From Scandinavium goeteborgense (GTDB taxonomy: Bacteria; Pseudomonadota; Gammaproteobacteria; Enterobacterales; Enterobacteriaceae), in assembly GCF_003935895.2 (NCBI RefSeq), contig NZ_CP054058.1, forward strand, positions 4,259,177-4,323,176: a stretch of DNA of 64,000 bases, given 5' to 3'. Shown here piece after piece: positions 38,234-49,883 of the stretch. Every line of letters begins with the position of its first letter. Within the stretch, counting starts at the first letter, position 1. Below the pieces are notes generated by a model. It had not been told where the DNA came from and ran no database searches. It worked only from the letters and a program-made list of their open reading frames with translations. A program made the position numbers and the translations under genes.

Positions 38234-38350
38234 TACCTAAATGACAGAAAAATGACTGACTGCTGCATTCCACAGCAAAACCCCGCCTTATACCCTTTTA
38301 CACACAGACTTATCCACAAACGTGAGAAAACCCAAAAAATCACGAGCGAT

Positions 38351-38372
38351 GCGCAAACGTTTTCGTTACAAT
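38351..38372 (+). promoter_or_regulatory. PurR box and purHD promoter
   Basis: GCGCAAACGTTTTCGT (38351-38366) differs at two positions from the PurR consensus ACGCAAACGTTTGCGT. TACAAT (38367-38372) directly after it is a plausible -10, so PurR would sit on the promoter of purHD. Confidence 0.8.
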
Positions 38373-38404
38373 GCCCGCGCTAAAACAAGGATGCCCCGTG
38401 AGGG

Positions 38405-38442
38405 GCGTTAGCTGAGTTTTTCGGTAAAAATTCAGCTAACGC
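38405..38442 (+). other. Long hairpin in the purHD 5' untranslated region
   Basis: GCGTTAGCTGA (38405-38415) pairs perfectly with TCAGCTAACGC (38432-38442). The stem continues inward through a G-T pair into TTTTT/AAAAA around a CGGT loop, giving some 17 base pairs. It lies 32 bp before the purH ATG and lacks a downstream T-run, so it is not a standard terminator. Function unknown; it may affect translation or stability. Confidence 0.65.
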
Positions 38443-38474
38443 TCTCTGTAATCGTCAAATCCAGGGGATTTACC

Positions 38475-40064
38475 ATGCAACAACGTCGTCCAGTCCGCCG
38501 CGCTTTACTCAGCGTTTCTGATAAAGCCGGTATCGTCGAATTCGCACAGGCACTTTCCGCACGCGGTGTGGAGCTGCTGTCTACTGGCGGTACCGCTCGC
38601 CTGTTAGCAGAAGAAGGCTTGCCGGTTACCGAAGTTTCCGATTACACCGGTTTCCCTGAAATGATGGACGGACGCGTTAAGACGCTGCACCCGAAAGTAC
38701 ACGGTGGGATCCTCGGCCGCCGTGGTCAGGATGATGCCATTATGGAAACACACGGGATCGCGCCGATCGATATGGTTGTCGTTAACCTTTACCCGTTCGC
38801 CCAGACCGTCGCCCGCGAAGGCTGCTCCCTGGAAGATGCGGTCGAGAATATCGATATTGGTGGCCCGACGATGGTTCGCTCCGCCGCCAAGAACCATAAA
38901 GATGTGGCAATCGTAGTAAAGAGCAGCGACTACGCTTCTATTATTAGTGAGATGGATGCTCAAGAAGGATCCCTCTCTCTCGAAACTCGTTTCGATCTCG
39001 CCATTAAAGCCTTCGAGCACACCGCAGCCTACGACAGCATGATTGCCAACTACTTCGGCAGCCTGGTCCCGGCCTATCACGGTGAAACCAAACAACCCGC
39101 CGGTCGCTTCCCACGTACCCTGAACCTGAACTTCATTAAGAAGCAGGATATGCGCTACGGTGAAAACAGCCACCAGCAAGCAGCCTTCTATATAGAAGAA
39201 GAAATAAAGGAAGCGTCTGTCGCCACCGCACAACAGGTACAGGGCAAAGCGCTCTCGTATAACAACATTGCCGATACCGATGCCGCCCTGGAATGTGTGA
39301 AGGAATTCAGCGAACCGGCCTGCGTGATCGTCAAGCACGCCAACCCATGTGGTGTGGCGGTTAGCGGCTCCATTCTGGATGCCTACGATCGCGCCTACAA
39401 AACCGACCCGACCTCAGCATTCGGCGGCATTATTGCCTTTAACCGCGAACTGGATGCCGAAACGGCACAAGCCATCATCTCCCGCCAGTTCGTGGAAGTG
39501 ATCATTGCCCCATCTGCATCTGAAGAAGCACTGAAAATCACCGCGGCGAAACAGAATGTCCGCGTGCTGACCTGCGGTCAGTGGGATACCCGCCTTGCCG
39601 GTCTCGATTTCAAACGTGTTAACGGCGGCCTTCTGGTTCAGGACCGCGATTTGGGGATGGTGACTGCCGGTGAACTGCGCGTGGTCAGCCAACGCCAGCC
39701 GAGCGAGCAGGAACTGCGTGACGCGCTGTTCTGCTGGAAGGTGGCTAAGTTCGTAAAATCCAACGCCATCGTTTATGCGAAAGAGAACATGACCATTGGT
39801 ATAGGTGCCGGTCAGATGAGCCGCGTGTACTCCGCGAAGATTGCCGGGATTAAAGCGGCCGACGAAGGCCTGGAAGTCAAAGGCTCCGCGATGGCGTCCG
39901 ATGCCTTCTTCCCGTTCCGCGATGGTATTGATGCCGCGGCATCCGTGGGCGTGACCTGCGTTATCCAGCCTGGCGGTTCCATTCGTGATGAAGAAGTCAT
40001 TGCTGCGGCTGATGAACACGGCATTGCGATGATCTTCACTGACATGCGCCACTTCCGCCATTAA
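38475..40064 (+). CDS. purH: Bifunctional AICAR transformylase / IMP cyclohydrolase
   Basis: This 529-residue enzyme catalyses the last two steps of IMP synthesis. The N-terminal MGS-like cyclohydrolase domain has [20 protein letters not shown] and [20 protein letters not shown] (residues about 35-85). The C-terminal transformylase domain carries [31 protein letters not shown] (the catalytic Lys-His pair) and [14 protein letters not shown]. It starts [16 protein letters not shown]. It is first in purHD, with a PurR box upstream and purD 15 bp downstream. Confidence 0.99.
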   Translation: MQQRRPVRRALLSVSDKAGIVEFAQALSARGVELLSTGGTARLLAEEGLPVTEVSDYTGFPEMMDGRVKTLHPKVHGGILGRRGQDDAIMETHGIAPIDMVVVNLYPFAQTVAREGCSLEDAVENIDIGGPTMVRSAAKNHKDVAIVVKSSDYASIISEMDAQEGSLSLETRFDLAIKAFEHTAAYDSMIANYFGSLVPAYHGETKQPAGRFPRTLNLNFIKKQDMRYGENSHQQAAFYIEEEIKEASVATAQQVQGKALSYNNIADTDAALECVKEFSEPACVIVKHANPCGVAVSGSILDAYDRAYKTDPTSAFGGIIAFNRELDAETAQAIISRQFVEVIIAPSASEEALKITAAKQNVRVLTCGQWDTRLAGLDFKRVNGGLLVQDRDLGMVTAGELRVVSQRQPSEQELRDALFCWKVAKFVKSNAIVYAKENMTIGIGAGQMSRVYSAKIAGIKAADEGLEVKGSAMASDAFFPFRDGIDAAASVGVTCVIQPGGSIRDEEVIAAADEHGIAMIFTDMRHFRH

Positions 40065-40079
40065 TTCCCGGAGCAGACG

Positions 40080-41372
40080 ATGAAAGTTTTAGTGATTGGT
40101 AACGGCGGGCGCGAGCACGCGCTGGCGTGGAAAGCGGCACAGTCGCCGCTGGTTGAAACCGTATTCGTAGCACCTGGCAATGCGGGCACCGCACTTGAGC
40201 CGACGCTGCAAAACGTGGCGATTAGCGCCACGGATATTCCTGCGCTGCTGGACTTCGCCCTGAGTGAACAGATTGGCCTGACTATCGTTGGTCCGGAAAC
40301 GCCGCTGGTGCTGGGCGTGGTTGATGCGTTCCGCAATGCGGGCCTGACCATTTTCGGCCCAATGCAAGCTGCGGCCCAGTTGGAAGGCTCCAAAGCATTC
40401 ACCAAAGATTTCCTGGCGCGCCATAAGATCCCCACGGCTGAATACCAGAATTTTACTGAGATTGAACCTGCGCTGGTTTATCTGCGCGAGAAAGGCGCGC
40501 CGATCGTCATCAAAGCCGACGGCCTGGCCGCGGGTAAAGGCGTTATTGTTGCAATGACGCAGGAAGAAGCCGAAGCTGCGGTCCATGACATGCTGGCAGG
40601 CAATGCGTTTGGCGATGCGGGTCACCGGATCGTCATCGAAGAGTTCCTCGATGGTGAAGAAGCCAGCTTTATCGTGATGGTTGATGGCGAGAATGTTCTG
40701 CCAATGGCTACCAGCCAGGATCATAAACGCGTAGGCGATGGTGATACCGGACCCAATACCGGCGGCATGGGCGCGTATTCCCCGGCGCCAGTGGTGACCG
40801 ACGACGTTCATCAGCGCACCATGGATCGCGTTATCTGGCCAACCGTGCGCGGCATGGCGGCGGAAGGCAACATCTATACCGGTTTCCTGTATGCCGGGCT
40901 GATGATTGATAAAGAAGGCAATCCAAAGGTTATCGAATTCAACTGCCGTTTCGGCGACCCGGAAACACAGCCTATTATGCTGCGCCTGCAGTCTGATCTG
41001 GTTGAACTGTGCCTCGCGGCCTGTGCGGGCAAATTGGATGAGAAAACCTCCCGCTGGGATCCACGCGCTTCGCTGGGAGTGGTGATGGCCGCGGGCGGAT
41101 ATCCTGGCAACTATCGCAACGGCGACGAAATCCACGGTCTGCCGCTGGAAGAAGTTGAAGGCGGGAAAGTGTTCCAGGCGGGAACCCAGCTTTCGAATGA
41201 CGATCGCGTGCTGACCAACGGCGGTCGTGTCCTTTGCGTCACGGCGCTGGGTGAAACCGTCGCTGACGCGCAAAAACGTGCGCACCAGTTAATGCAGGAT
41301 ATTCACTGGGAAGGCTGCTTCAGCCGGAAAGATATTGGATACCGCGCGATTGCGCGTGAGCAAGGCAAGTAA
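40080..41372 (+). CDS. purD: Phosphoribosylamine-glycine ligase (GAR synthetase)
   Basis: This 430-residue ATP-grasp enzyme makes glycinamide ribonucleotide in purine synthesis. The N-terminal Rossmann-like MKVLVIGNGGREHALAWKAA and GPETPLVLGVVDAFRNAGL precede the ATP-grasp core with IVIKADGLAAGKGVIVAMTQ, EFLDGEEASFIVMVDG and VIEFNCRFGDPETQPIM (metal ligands). Length is about one residue above E. coli PurD. It is co-transcribed with purH. A small CCCTTTCC/GGAGAGGG hairpin follows at 41385. E. coli has zraR-zraS-zraP beyond this point; here yjaH follows directly. Confidence 0.99.
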   Translation: MKVLVIGNGGREHALAWKAAQSPLVETVFVAPGNAGTALEPTLQNVAISATDIPALLDFALSEQIGLTIVGPETPLVLGVVDAFRNAGLTIFGPMQAAAQLEGSKAFTKDFLARHKIPTAEYQNFTEIEPALVYLREKGAPIVIKADGLAAGKGVIVAMTQEEAEAAVHDMLAGNAFGDAGHRIVIEEFLDGEEASFIVMVDGENVLPMATSQDHKRVGDGDTGPNTGGMGAYSPAPVVTDDVHQRTMDRVIWPTVRGMAAEGNIYTGFLYAGLMIDKEGNPKVIEFNCRFGDPETQPIMLRLQSDLVELCLAACAGKLDEKTSRWDPRASLGVVMAAGGYPGNYRNGDEIHGLPLEEVEGGKVFQAGTQLSNDDRVLTNGGRVLCVTALGETVADAQKRAHQLMQDIHWEGCFSRKDIGYRAIAREQGK

Positions 41373-41384
41373 TTCAGATCATTC

Positions 41385-41407
41385 GCCCTTTCCCGCGTGG
41401 AGAGGGC
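41385..41407. repeat. Hairpin repeat between purD and yjaH
   Basis: GCCCTTTCC (41385-41393), CGCGT, GGAGAGGGC (41399-41407) forms a 9-bp stem with one T-G pair. It sits between convergent purD and yjaH and may act as a weak terminator. It resembles the CCCTCTCC/GGAGAGGG family. Confidence 0.65.
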
Positions 41408-41415
41408 AACTCTTC

Positions 41416-42114
41416 TTAGAAACTCTTTTCCTTCGGTTGCCAGGTGCAGAAATCTTCATTTGCCACCAGCAACAGCTGCGAACCTTCCGGCGCTTCTAAC
41501 CACGCCACGCTCACTTCCACCGAGGAATGACTCTGACGTCGTTCGATGTGGCTTATTGCCAGCGCTTCTAAATCAGGCTTTATCGTCTGCCCTTCGCAGG
41601 TCGTCACGGTGTGATTTGCATGCCAGCGTCCCTGACGCAGTACCACCCGGCCCTGACGCAGCGCATCGCTGGTCTGGCGGATTTGCTGCGCCTGGTAGCG
41701 ATACAACGCTATCTGGTCGTTTGAAAGCTGCTGCTTCTGCCCGTCGACTTCACGCTGCATAAAGCTCAGGTCGCCGTGGTCATCAAAACGCACGCGAATG
41801 TGTTCCGGCGGCTTACCGTAGATATTCAGTTCAATCAGAGAGAGCGTATCGCCCTGCCAGCGGTATTCGCTGGTTGAGGTGTTCCCACTGCGCCACGGAC
41901 TGAATGTCGCGAGCATATGGGTTTCATTGTCGGAATCTTTACGCCAGATGCGCACTGCGCCCTGGTTGTCTGCATAACCGCTGGCTGTAAATGGCGGCAG
42001 AGACGAATTGTGACTGCAGGCAGACAGCAGCAACGCGCCAGCCAGCGTCAGCGAGCGACGCCAGATGGACAAAAGGGGCGAAACCGCCCCTTCGTTTAAA
42101 CTGTTCACCGGCAC
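41416..42114 (-). CDS. yjaH: DUF1481 lipoprotein YjaH
   Basis: This 232-residue protein has a lipoprotein signal (RRSLTLAGALLLSAC, lipobox LSAC near residue 33), followed by a soluble domain containing TFSPWRSGNTSTSEYRWQGD and QGRVVLRQGRWHANHTVTTC. The family is uncharacterised. The listed start is a GTG at 42114 with weak ribosome site. The first 16 codons coincide with the hupA terminator hairpin, so a downstream TTG at 42072 (LSIWRRSLTL...) is a possible alternative that would still give a perfect signal peptide. The gene follows hupA by six bases and may depend on readthrough. Confidence 0.88.
   Translation of the reverse strand: MPVNSLNEGAVSPLLSIWRRSLTLAGALLLSACSHNSSLPPFTASGYADNQGAVRIWRKDSDNETHMLATFSPWRSGNTSTSEYRWQGDTLSLIELNIYGKPPEHIRVRFDDHGDLSFMQREVDGQKQQLSNDQIALYRYQAQQIRQTSDALRQGRVVLRQGRWHANHTVTTCEGQTIKPDLEALAISHIERRQSHSSVEVSVAWLEAPEGSQLLLVANEDFCTWQPKEKSF
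42069..42092 (-). terminator. hupA terminator lying inside the 5' end of yjaH
   Basis: Read on the minus strand GGGGCG (complement of 42085-42090), GTTT, CGCCCC (complement of 42075-42080), then TTTTG. It begins about 30 bases past the hupA stop and codes for EGAVSPLL in the yjaH frame. Confidence 0.8.
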
Positions 42115-42120
42115 GCGGTC

Positions 42121-42393
42121 TTACTTAACTGCGTCTTTCAGTGCTTTACCAGAAACAAATGCCGGCACGTTAGCTGCGGCAATTTTGATTTCTTTACCGG
42201 TCTGCGGGTTGCGGCCAGTACGCTCAGCGCGGTGGTTCACTTTGAAGGTACCGAAACCAACCAGTTGTACAGCATCACCTTCTTTCAGAGACTCAGTAAT
42301 TGCAGCCAGAGTAGATTCCAGGGCAGATTTTGCCTGTGCTTTTGACAGGTCAGCCTTGTCCGCAATTACATCAATCAGTTGAGTCTTGTTCAT
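42121..42393 (-). CDS. hupA: DNA-binding protein HU-alpha
   Basis: This 90-residue histone-like nucleoid protein has the HU/IHF signature [20 protein letters not shown] at residues 46-65. The N-terminal helices ([20 protein letters not shown]) mediate dimerisation, and the arm with the R-N-P-Q tip bends DNA. It is essentially identical to E. coli HupA over most of its length. It is transcribed leftwards from a 186-bp gap shared with yjaG upstream. Confidence 0.99.
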   Translation of the reverse strand: MNKTQLIDVIADKADLSKAQAKSALESTLAAITESLKEGDAVQLVGFGTFKVNHRAERTGRNPQTGKEIKIAAANVPAFVSGKALKDAVK

Positions 42394-42579
42394 ATGTTAT
42401 CCTTACAATGTGTTTATCGCTTGCTAAGCATCGAGTGCGACGGAAATGCCAAAAAAGCACTCTCCTGCATACACGCACCGATAGCCACTTTTTTTCGCCT
42501 TCCAAATGTAGACCAGACGGGGGGCAGATGTGAAGCCTTCAGGCACGACAATTCGGACTGAATGTCACGTTTTGTGGCT

Positions 42580-43170
42580 TCATTGATTAAAATTTATCCC
42601 GATATTACTCTCGCCAGCCTCACGGAGGTCTGCGCGCAGCCCTTTTATCAGTTCAAGATCGCGTTCTTCGCACTCTGCCAGAAGTCTGAAAATTTCCCAC
42701 TGGATGTCCCATTCCTGCTCAACTGCTGGGTTTTCTTTCAGCTCTTCATCCGTCATTTCGCGACCGGCCTGGGTCATTTCAAGCATCGCAACGGTTGTGA
42801 TAGAAGACTTGCTGACTTCAATGGCGTGCTCGAGGGTTTCACCACTCAGACGCGAGTGCACCAATTCACTCAACGCCACGCAGGCATCGATCGCCGGGTA
42901 GACGCCGTACATGTCGAAATCATCCGCAACCGGGATCGCCTCTTCCAGCTTTTCGAGTTGGCTGTCGAAGTTTACCTTGGCGTCCTTCACGGTCAGGGTT
43001 TCCCAGATAAGATCGAGAATACGACGATAAATCTGCCCATCGGTAAATTCAGTCTGCTGACAGAACATGGCGTAATTCGGATACATGCGCTCGCACAGGC
43101 AAGCCATAAAGGTCACATGCTGCCAGCTTTCCAGCTTCTCAAGGCGCAGATGAATTGGGTTTTGTAACAT
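42580..43170 (-). CDS. yjaG: Conserved protein YjaG (DUF416)
   Basis: This 196-residue cytoplasmic, mostly helical acidic protein begins MLQNPIHLRLEKLESWQHVT and is the same length as E. coli YjaG. No catalytic motif, signal or membrane segment is visible. The DUF416 family is common in gamma-proteobacteria, function unknown. It lies between nfi and hupA as in E. coli. AT-rich DNA with no further gene separates it from hupA. Confidence 0.95.
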   Translation of the reverse strand: MLQNPIHLRLEKLESWQHVTFMACLCERMYPNYAMFCQQTEFTDGQIYRRILDLIWETLTVKDAKVNFDSQLEKLEEAIPVADDFDMYGVYPAIDACVALSELVHSRLSGETLEHAIEVSKSSITTVAMLEMTQAGREMTDEELKENPAVEQEWDIQWEIFRLLAECEERDLELIKGLRADLREAGESNIGINFNQ

Positions 43171-43212
43171 GATGAGCTCTCGAATGCGTTAATTAGCGGC
43201 AGTTTACCTGAA

Positions 43213-43884
43213 TCAGGGCTGAATTGCTTGCCAACGCAGGAAGGCAGGCCGTCCGGAGGCAACCGCATCGGCCCAACGGGTAGGTTCCGGTAAACGATAG
43301 CCCTGTGTGCAGCGCTGAACCCACGCCAGAGCGCTGTCCTGGCTGACGCGATGCCCGGTGGCGATAAACAGCGGATTGCAGCGCGCTTTGCTGCGCCAGA
43401 CCCAACCCAGTTGTTCTTGTTTATCCATCAGCGGTGCCAGTGCGCCCGGTTCGGCAGACAACGGTTCAAACTTACCGCACAAGCGTTTTTTCGCCACGCC
43501 GATCGTCGGCACGTCCACCAGCAAACCAAAGTGGCTGGCGACACCCAAACGCCGCGGATGGGAAATGCCGTGGCCATCGACAAACAGTAGGTCAGGTTTA
43601 CGGGAAAGTTGCTCCCACGCCGCCAGCAGCGCGGGATATTCACGGAATGACAGGAAGCCGGGGATGTAAGGCATGGTGGTAGGAATACGCGCTATCTGGT
43701 ATTCCACCAATTCGAGGCCCGGATAGGTTAGCAGGACGATGGCCGCGCGGGTTATCTCGCCGCCCTGCTCGAAACCGACATCGGCCCCGCCGATGAGCCT
43801 CGGAGGATCATCAGCAAAACGATCCTCGCGAATCACGGAAGACGCTAACGCCCGCTGTTGCTCTCGAAGATCTGCCAGATCCAT
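43213..43884 (-). CDS. nfi: Endonuclease V
   Basis: This 223-residue enzyme nicks DNA next to deoxyinosine and other deaminated bases. Family motifs include [20 protein letters not shown] (first catalytic Asp near residue 35), [19 protein letters not shown] (Glu near 88) and [20 protein letters not shown] (Asp near 109). [18 protein letters not shown] is also conserved. It lies nine bases from hemE on the same strand, so hemE-nfi are likely co-transcribed. Confidence 0.98.
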   Translation of the reverse strand: MDLADLREQQRALASSVIREDRFADDPPRLIGGADVGFEQGGEITRAAIVLLTYPGLELVEYQIARIPTTMPYIPGFLSFREYPALLAAWEQLSRKPDLLFVDGHGISHPRRLGVASHFGLLVDVPTIGVAKKRLCGKFEPLSAEPGALAPLMDKQEQLGWVWRSKARCNPLFIATGHRVSQDSALAWVQRCTQGYRLPEPTRWADAVASGRPAFLRWQAIQP

Positions 43885-43893
43885 GCTGCGCCC

Positions 43894-44958
43894 TTAGCGG
43901 TGATACTGCGGCGACAGGCGATGCACGGCGTCTACGAATGCACCCGCGTGTTCCGGGGGTACATCCTGATGGATACCGTGACCCAAGTTAAATACGTGGC
44001 CTTCGCCCTCGCCGAATCCAGCCAGGATGGTCGCCACTTCTTCTTCGATGCGTGCCGGCTGTGCGTACAGCATCGACGGGTCCATGTTGCCTTGCAGCGC
44101 CACTTTATGTCCCACGCGGCGACGCGCATCGGCAATATCAGTGGTCCAGTCGAGGCCCAGCGCATCGCAGCCGGTTTCCGCCATCGCTTCCAACCACTGC
44201 CCGCCGCCTTTGGTAAACAGCGTTACCGGCACGCGACGGCCTTCGTTTTCACGCAGCAGGCCATCAATAATTTTGTGCATGTAGTAGAGGGAGAACTGCT
44301 GATAATCACGCCCGGTCAGCACGCCGCCCCAGGTATCGAAAATCATCACCGATTGCGCCCCGGCTTTGATTTGCGCGTTCAGATACAGCGTGACGCTTTT
44401 CGCCAGCTTATCGAGCAGCAAATGCAGCGCCTGCGGATCGGCGTACATCATCTTCTTAATGACGGTAAACGCTTTACTGCTACCGCCTTCAATCATGTAA
44501 GTGGCCAGCGTCCACGGGCTGCCGGAGAAACCAATCAGCGGCACTTCGCCCTTCAGTTCACGGCGAATGGTACGCACCGCGTTCATCACATAGCCCAGTT
44601 CCTGTTCTGGATCCGGCACCGGCAATTTTTCGATATCAGCTTTGGTTTTCAGCGGGGAGGTAAAACGCGGGCCTTCACCGGTTTCAAAGTACAGGCCCAG
44701 CCCCATCGCATCAGGAATGGTCAGAATGTCCGAGAAGAGGATCGCCGCGTCCAGCGGGAAACGGCGCAGTGGCTGCAACGTCACTTCGCAGGCCAGCTCC
44801 GCGTTCTTGCACAGCGACATAAAATCGCCCGCTTCGGCACGCGTGGCTTTGTACTCCGGCAAATAGCGACCCGCTTGTCTCATCATCCAGACAGGGGTGA
44901 TATCAACAGGCTGGCGCATCAGCGCACGCAGATAACGATCGTTCTTCAGTTCGGTCAT
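43894..44958 (-). CDS. hemE: Uroporphyrinogen decarboxylase
   Basis: The ATG at 44958 gives 354 residues ([20 protein letters not shown]), the family length; the upstream ATG at 44982 adds eight residues not seen in relatives. The enzyme converts uroporphyrinogen III to coproporphyrinogen III in haem synthesis. The signature [16 protein letters not shown] is at residues 22-37. [20 protein letters not shown] and [18 protein letters not shown] surround the active site. It follows nudC by 39 bases. Confidence 0.98.
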   Translation of the reverse strand: MTELKNDRYLRALMRQPVDITPVWMMRQAGRYLPEYKATRAEAGDFMSLCKNAELACEVTLQPLRRFPLDAAILFSDILTIPDAMGLGLYFETGEGPRFTSPLKTKADIEKLPVPDPEQELGYVMNAVRTIRRELKGEVPLIGFSGSPWTLATYMIEGGSSKAFTVIKKMMYADPQALHLLLDKLAKSVTLYLNAQIKAGAQSVMIFDTWGGVLTGRDYQQFSLYYMHKIIDGLLRENEGRRVPVTLFTKGGGQWLEAMAETGCDALGLDWTTDIADARRRVGHKVALQGNMDPSMLYAQPARIEEEVATILAGFGEGEGHVFNLGHGIHQDVPPEHAGAFVDAVHRLSPQYHR

Positions 44959-44997
44959 GTTTGCAGTTCCTTTATGCGTCATGCGGGAAGTGTACCA

Positions 44998-45771
44998 TCA
45001 CTCATAGTCTGCCCGACACATCGCCACCGTATCTTCAATCAAACGACGCGCCACGGTGCCCGGCGGGGGCAGTAGCGGCAGGTTGTCATAGCGATACCAG
45101 TTGGCTTCAATCAACTCTTTTGGGTCGATAACGATATCGCCGCTGTCGTAATCAGCCATAAAGGCCGTCATCAGCGACTGCGGGAACGGCCACGGCTGGG
45201 AGGTCACATAGCGAAGATTTTTAACGCGAATGCTGCTCTCCTCCATCACTTCGCGCGCCACGGCCTGTTCGAGAGTTTCCCCAACTTCGACAAACCCAGC
45301 CAGCACCGTGTGCACGCCGTTGCGATGGCGCGTGTGCTGCGCCAGTAAAATAGAATCATCGCGGCGGATAGCCACAATAATGCACGGCGCAATTTGCGGG
45401 TAATAACGCTCGCGGCAGTGGCTGCACAGCATCGCCCATTCGGTTTTACTCGGGTGCATGGTGTGCCCGCAGTATCCGCAGAATTTATGGGAACGATAAA
45501 ATTCCGTCAGCTGAACGCCACGCCCGGCAAGCTGGAACAAACCCACATCCTGATCCAGAACCTGTCTCACCGTGCCCATATCCTGGCGTCGCGCCTGCTG
45601 AATCAGCCACACGGGTTCGCCCTGCCATTCCCCGATCGACATCGCATTCAGACCGACAAGACCTAACTTCTCCGCTTCGCCATACGGCAACTCGCCGTCA
45701 GGCAGCCATAATTTCTGTTCGTGACTGACTATCCACCAGCCGCGATCTAATTTTTCAATTATACGATCCAT
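44998..45771 (-). CDS. nudC: NAD-capped RNA / NADH pyrophosphatase NudC
   Basis: This 257-residue Nudix hydrolase cleaves NADH and removes NAD caps from RNA. A zinc ribbon CGYCG ... MLCSHC (about residues 98-119) is followed by the Nudix box [20 protein letters not shown] near residues 159-178, and the NADH-type [11 protein letters not shown] (the SQPWPFPxS motif) just after. It is divergent from rsd and upstream of hemE and nfi, as in E. coli. Confidence 0.98.
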   Translation of the reverse strand: MDRIIEKLDRGWWIVSHEQKLWLPDGELPYGEAEKLGLVGLNAMSIGEWQGEPVWLIQQARRQDMGTVRQVLDQDVGLFQLAGRGVQLTEFYRSHKFCGYCGHTMHPSKTEWAMLCSHCRERYYPQIAPCIIVAIRRDDSILLAQHTRHRNGVHTVLAGFVEVGETLEQAVAREVMEESSIRVKNLRYVTSQPWPFPQSLMTAFMADYDSGDIVIDPKELIEANWYRYDNLPLLPPPGTVARRLIEDTVAMCRADYE

Positions 45772-45867
45772 ATCTATTGCACTACCTTCGCTTCACTGGC
45801 ACTTTGTTAACAGTGCTTTTACATTTTTGGGTAAGCCGGTTTTGCTCTTTCACATGCGGAGTCCATC

Positions 45868-46371
45868 ATGCTAAACCAGTTAGAAAGCCTGACAGAGCGC
45901 GTCGGCGGCAGCCACCAACTTGTCGATCAATGGCTCCAGGTGCGTAAACAATTGCTCGTCGCCTATTACAATCTGGTTGGCATTAAGCCTGGCAAAGGAT
46001 CGTATATGCGTCTGAACGAGAAAGCACTGGACGATTTTTGTCAGCGCCTGGTGGATTACCTTTCCGCCGGCCATTTCAGTATTTATGAACGCATTGTCGG
46101 CGAATTGGAAGGTGAAAACCCACTTTTGGCGGCAACAAAACTCTATCCGCAGCTCGAAGGCAACACCGAGCAAATCATGAGTCTCTACGATTCCAGTCTT
46201 GAAACCGCCATCGATGACGATAACTGCATGGAGTTTCAACAGGCGTTATCCGGACTCGGCGAAGCCCTCGCCGCCCGCTTTGGGCTGGAAGACAGCCTGA
46301 TTGCGCTGGCACTGGATAACAAGCTAAACGGCAGCGCGAACGATGAAAATCAGATTGCGCGTCCGGCTTGA
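45868..46371 (+). CDS. rsd: Regulator of sigma D (Rsd)
   Basis: This 167-residue all-helical protein binds sigma-70 (and HPr) in stationary phase. It starts MLNQLESLTERVGGSHQLVD and has the conserved core VRKQLLVAYYNLVGIKPGKG and YLSAGHFSIYERIVGELEGE. It is about nine residues longer than E. coli Rsd because of an extended C-terminus (NKLNGSANDENQIARPA). It is encoded alone; a hairpin at 46407 ends its transcript just before the thi riboswitch. Confidence 0.97.
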   Translation: MLNQLESLTERVGGSHQLVDQWLQVRKQLLVAYYNLVGIKPGKGSYMRLNEKALDDFCQRLVDYLSAGHFSIYERIVGELEGENPLLAATKLYPQLEGNTEQIMSLYDSSLETAIDDDNCMEFQQALSGLGEALAARFGLEDSLIALALDNKLNGSANDENQIARPA

Positions 46372-46406
46372 GTTCTTAAGCGTTAACGAGTAATTTACAT
46401 TCTTCA

Positions 46407-46426
46407 CCTCGCCGCTGGCGGGGTTT
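46407..46426 (+). terminator. Terminator of rsd
   Basis: CCTCGCC (46407-46413), GCT, GGCGGGG (46417-46423), TTT. It sits between rsd and the TPP aptamer. Confidence 0.7.
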
Positions 46427-46428
46427 AT

Positions 46429-46512
46429 CTTGTCGGAGTGCCCATTTGGGCTGAGACCGTTAATTCGGGATCCGCGGAACCTGATCAGGTTAGTACCTGC
46501 GAAGGGAACAAG
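46429..46512 (+). ncRNA. TPP riboswitch (THI element) upstream of thiC
   Basis: The aptamer is closed by P1 CTTGT (46429-46433) with ACAAG (46508-46512). It contains the invariant CTGAGACCG (46451-46459) and ACCTGATCAGGTTAGTACCTG followed by GCGAAGGGAA, the thi box. The roughly 90 bp between it and the thiC ATG form the expression platform. Thiamine pyrophosphate should lower thiCEFSGH expression. Confidence 0.97.
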
Positions 46513-46556
46513 AGTCACACATTTTTACGTCGCCTACTGGGCGCGTACTCTCTTAG

Positions 46557-48499
<1,943 letters not shown>

Positions 48500-48500
<1 letters not shown>

Positions 48501-49120
48501 TGATTCAGCCTGATTTCCCTGCGGTGCCGCAGCGCCTGGGCCTGTATCCGGTCGTTGATAGCGTGGAGTGGATTGCGCGTTTGCTGGACGTCGGCGTGCG
48601 CACGCTTCAGCTGCGCATCAAAGACAAAACCGATGACGAGGTAGAAGCGGACGTAATTGCCGCGATTGCGCTGGGCCATCGCTATCGTGCCCGGCTGTTT
48701 ATCAACGATTACTGGCGGCTGGCGGTCAAACATCGCGCTTACGGGGTGCATCTCGGCCAGGAAGATTTGGCCGTTACCGACCTGAATGCTATCCGCGACG
48801 CTGGCCTGCGACTCGGCGTGTCGACGCATGATGATATGGAAATTGACGTAGCGCTGGCGGTAAAACCGTCGTACATCGCGCTGGGCCACGTTTTTCCGAC
48901 GCAAACTAAGCAGATGCCGTCAGCCCCGCAAGGGCTGGCACAACTGGCCGGGCACATCACGCGGTTGAACGATTACCCGACGGTGGCGATTGGCGGCATT
49001 AGCCTCGAGCGCGCCCCGTCAGTGCTGGCCACCGGCGTCGGCAGTATTGCGGTTGTCAGCGCTATTACTCAGGCACCGGACTGGCAGTTGGCTACCGCGC
49101 AGCTGCTGGAAATGGCGTGA
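48500..49120 (+). CDS. thiE: Thiamine phosphate synthase ThiE
   Basis: This 206-residue TIM barrel couples HMP-PP with HET-P to thiamine phosphate. It shows [40 protein letters not shown] (pyrophosphate and Mg site) and [20 protein letters not shown], then [21 protein letters not shown] few residues shorter than E. coli ThiE. It overlaps the thiC stop and is followed seven bases later by thiF. Confidence 0.98.
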
Positions 49121-49127
49121 GCTGGCG

Positions 49128-49883
49128 ATGAATGACCACCAGTTTATGCGCTACAGCCGCCAGATCCTGCTCGACGACATCGCGATTGACGGGCAGCAGA
49201 AGCTGCTCGCCAGCCGGGTGCTTATTATTGGTCTCGGCGGGCTGGGCTCTCCAGCGGCGCTGTATCTGGCCGGAGCGGGGATCGGTACGCTGGTGCTGGC
49301 CGATGACGACCACGTTCATCTCAGTAACTTGCAGCGGCAAACCCTGTTTACCTCGGCGGATATCGACCAACCTAAATCGGAGGCGACTCAACGGCGGCTT
49401 TCGCAACTCAACCCGGACATCACGCTAATCGCGCTGAATCAGCGCCTCAACGGGGAGCCACTCCGCCAGCAGGTTCAACAGGCCGATGTGGTACTCGACT
49501 GCACCGACACAATGGCGAGTCGCCAGGCGATTAACGCCGCCTGCGTCGCACACGGCACGCCGCTGATCACTGCCAGTGCCGTCGGGTTTGGCGGACAGTT
49601 GATGGTCGTTGCCCCGCCGCTGACACATGGCTGTTATCGCTGTGTATGGCCGGATGAACAGGAACCCGAACGTAACTGCCGCACCGCCGGGATTGTCGGT
49701 CCGGTTGTCGGCGTGATGGGCACGTTGCAGGCGTTAGAAGCCATCAAACTGTTGAGCGGAATGGAAACGGCGCAGGACGTTCTGCGTCTGTTCGATGCGC
49801 GTTCCGGCAACTGGCGATCGCTGACCCGAACGCGCTCAATGGATTGCCCGGTATGCGGAGACGCTGATGCACATTCTCGTTAA
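49128..49883 (+). CDS. thiF: ThiS adenylyltransferase ThiF
   Basis: The ATG at 49128 gives 251 residues (MNDHQFMRYSRQILLDDIAI), exactly the E. coli length. It activates the C-terminus of ThiS with ATP for sulfur transfer. The E1-like nucleotide loop is LIIGLGGLGSPAALYLAGAG (residues about 31-50) and DADDVHLSNLQRQ-type contacts follow (ADDDHVHLSNLQRQTLF). The zinc cysteines are in GCYRCVWPD and the terminal CPVCG. It overlaps thiS by 17 bases. Confidence 0.98.
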   Translation: MNDHQFMRYSRQILLDDIAIDGQQKLLASRVLIIGLGGLGSPAALYLAGAGIGTLVLADDDHVHLSNLQRQTLFTSADIDQPKSEATQRRLSQLNPDITLIALNQRLNGEPLRQQVQQADVVLDCTDTMASRQAINAACVAHGTPLITASAVGFGGQLMVVAPPLTHGCYRCVWPDEQEPERNCRTAGIVGPVVGVMGTLQALEAIKLLSGMETAQDVLRLFDARSGNWRSLTRTRSMDCPVCGDADAHSR

